Source of the DNA: Bacillus sp. V59.32b
GTDB lineage: Bacteria > Bacillota > Bacilli > Bacillales > DSM-1321
Direction: 5' to 3'
Length of the DNA: 64,000 bases
NCBI RefSeq assembly: GCF_003429085.1
Contig: NZ_QVTC01000033.1
Coordinates: forward strand, 1-64,000
The notes beneath the pieces are model-generated. The model ran no database searches. It saw only the letters and a list, made by a program, of their open reading frames with translations, and had not been told where the DNA came from. Positions 63,210 to 64,000 of the stretch are shown here, piece by piece. The translations under genes were made by a program, and so were the position numbers. Every line of letters starts with the position of its first letter. Position 1 is the stretch's first letter.

Positions 63210-64000
63210 ATGTTATCGAGATTTAAACGTATACTCAGACGTATCTTGAGTCGTGGTAATCCATCGTCTGCGTTAAACCAGGTAACCTATGAAGATGGAA
63301 GAATTCATGAGACACCTTATTTTACTGATGATGACACAATTATTATTACCAAAGAGAATATAGTTGAATCATTACCGCTTATTAATGAAATGGCGGGATT
63401 AGAAGAGAATCTTATTCCCAGACGAAAAGTCACTTCGTTGGCATGGAATGGTCCGATTTTAGATTTAGAAGGTTATTTCTATATTGAAAATATTCCCATG
63501 AAAGACGAAGATTTAGTAAAAAAGAGGTTAATCCTATTAGGATCAAATGGAATCAAAATTTCAATTCCTTTACAGGAAGTGTCCATTTATAGCATTCAGG
63601 AAAATAAAGATATAAACCAAATGTACGAATGGGCGGGATTTAAGGGTAATATAAATTTCGCGACTTTATTCAAGAATAATCAACCTCTTCCAGAGGGGGA
63701 ATATAAAGTGTACCTTGAATTAGAGGTACACGTTTTAGGAGATAAAGTATATAAAAAGAACTTTCAGCTTGGAAATGTTGAGAAGTTTTTGAAAAAACGT
63801 TTCCATTCGACGAAGATGGAATACTTTACTGCAAAACGGGAAATGAAATTCAACTTATTGGCGACGTATGATTTATCAAGAAAGACTCTTAAGATAACTT
63901 CGACGAAACTTAAGGATATGGATCCAACAGAAATGGGTCTGGACAGTGAACAATATAATCGCGGACTTTTTTACCGCTTTTTCTCCACAACTATTTTCCG
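63210..64000 (+). CDS. partial gene, probable teichoic acid biosynthesis protein N-terminus
   Basis: Starts at ATG 63210 after TTAGGAGA and remains open to the window edge (263 codons). The start is 'MLSRFKRILRRILSRGNPS', basic; the rest is soluble and beta-rich ('LAWNGPILDLEGYFYIENIP', 'YKVYLELEVHVLGDKVYKKN'). This resembles the accessory N-terminal domains of large CDP-glycerol glycerophosphotransferases and teichoic acid glycosyltransferases. The location supports a teichoic acid role, but the catalytic part lies outside the window. Confidence 0.6.
   Translation, partial: MLSRFKRILRRILSRGNPSSALNQVTYEDGRIHETPYFTDDDTIIITKENIVESLPLINEMAGLEENLIPRRKVTSLAWNGPILDLEGYFYIENIPMKDEDLVKKRLILLGSNGIKISIPLQEVSIYSIQENKDINQMYEWAGFKGNINFATLFKNNQPLPEGEYKVYLELEVHVLGDKVYKKNFQLGNVEKFLKKRFHSTKMEYFTAKREMKFNLLATYDLSRKTLKITSTKLKDMDPTEMGLDSEQYNRGLFYRFFSTTIF

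Overview
The window looks like part of the chromosome of an endospore-forming member of the Bacillaceae. The evidence is strong AGGAGG-type ribosome binding sites with frequent GTG/TTG starts, A/T-rich spacers with U-tailed terminators, sporulation-type sensor kinases, WalR and CodY motifs, PgcA/GtaB, and ribitol-type wall teichoic acid genes. No rRNA, tRNA or CRISPR array was found. The exact species cannot be named from the sequence alone.

Layout. 0-2.3 kb: an AbiE-type toxin-antitoxin pair and a small membrane protein. 2.4-8.1 kb: a dipeptide ABC transporter operon in the order D-F-A-B-C, with a CodY-like site at a sigma-A promoter and an internal terminator after the binding-protein gene. 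8.2-12.9 kb (minus): a SNF2 helicase and a SWIM zinc-finger protein (YwqA/YwqB-like). 13.1-14.5 kb: a small basic ORF and a Doc-type toxin-antitoxin pair with a phased operator. 14.6-16.1 kb: a frameshifted CorA-like membrane protein gene. 16.3-19.3 kb: a chemoreceptor, an HD-GYP phosphodiesterase and CheW. 19.4-23.6 kb: acetyltransferase, AI-2E-type permease, PbpC. 24.1-29.7 kb: two sporulation-type kinases flanking a c-di-GMP-I riboswitch operon and an array of about 39 tandem 20-bp repeats. 30.1-33.9 kb: AlkD-like protein, phosphoglucomutase PgcA, a membrane-anchored trypsin-like protease with a very acidic tail. 34.1-40 kb (minus): three zinc-ribbon genes in tandem and a YhgE/Pip protein. 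40.3-47.7 kb: four secreted cell-wall or protease genes with WalR boxes in all three upstream regions. 47.7-53.5 kb: a scarred zone with prophage debris, an IS21 remnant, a broken acyltransferase and a frameshifted pyruvyltransferase. 53.5-64 kb: surface glycopolymer genes (GtaB, a GT2, a GT-C-like membrane protein, two SMR-like half-transporters, a TagE/TarM-like GT4, TarI, TarJ, a TarL/TarF-like polymerase and a partial gene).

How parts fit. PgcA and GtaB supply UDP-glucose. The GT2, paired small membrane proteins and GT-C-like protein look like a lipid-linked sugar, flippase and extracellular transferase set that would decorate a wall polymer, next to genes for CDP-ribitol and polyribitol-phosphate synthesis. 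WalR-box genes remodel the same wall. Cyclic-di-GMP appears twice: an HD-GYP enzyme placed in a chemotaxis operon, and a riboswitch whose visible antiterminator/terminator arrangement predicts that c-di-GMP turns off a three-gene operon of unknown function ending in a Myb/SANT-like DNA-binding protein.

The most unusual features are this riboswitch operon, three unrelated or weakly related roughly 20-bp tandem repeat arrays that all sit between convergent genes, the SMR-pair version of a three-component glycosylation system, and two genes broken at homopolymer A runs.
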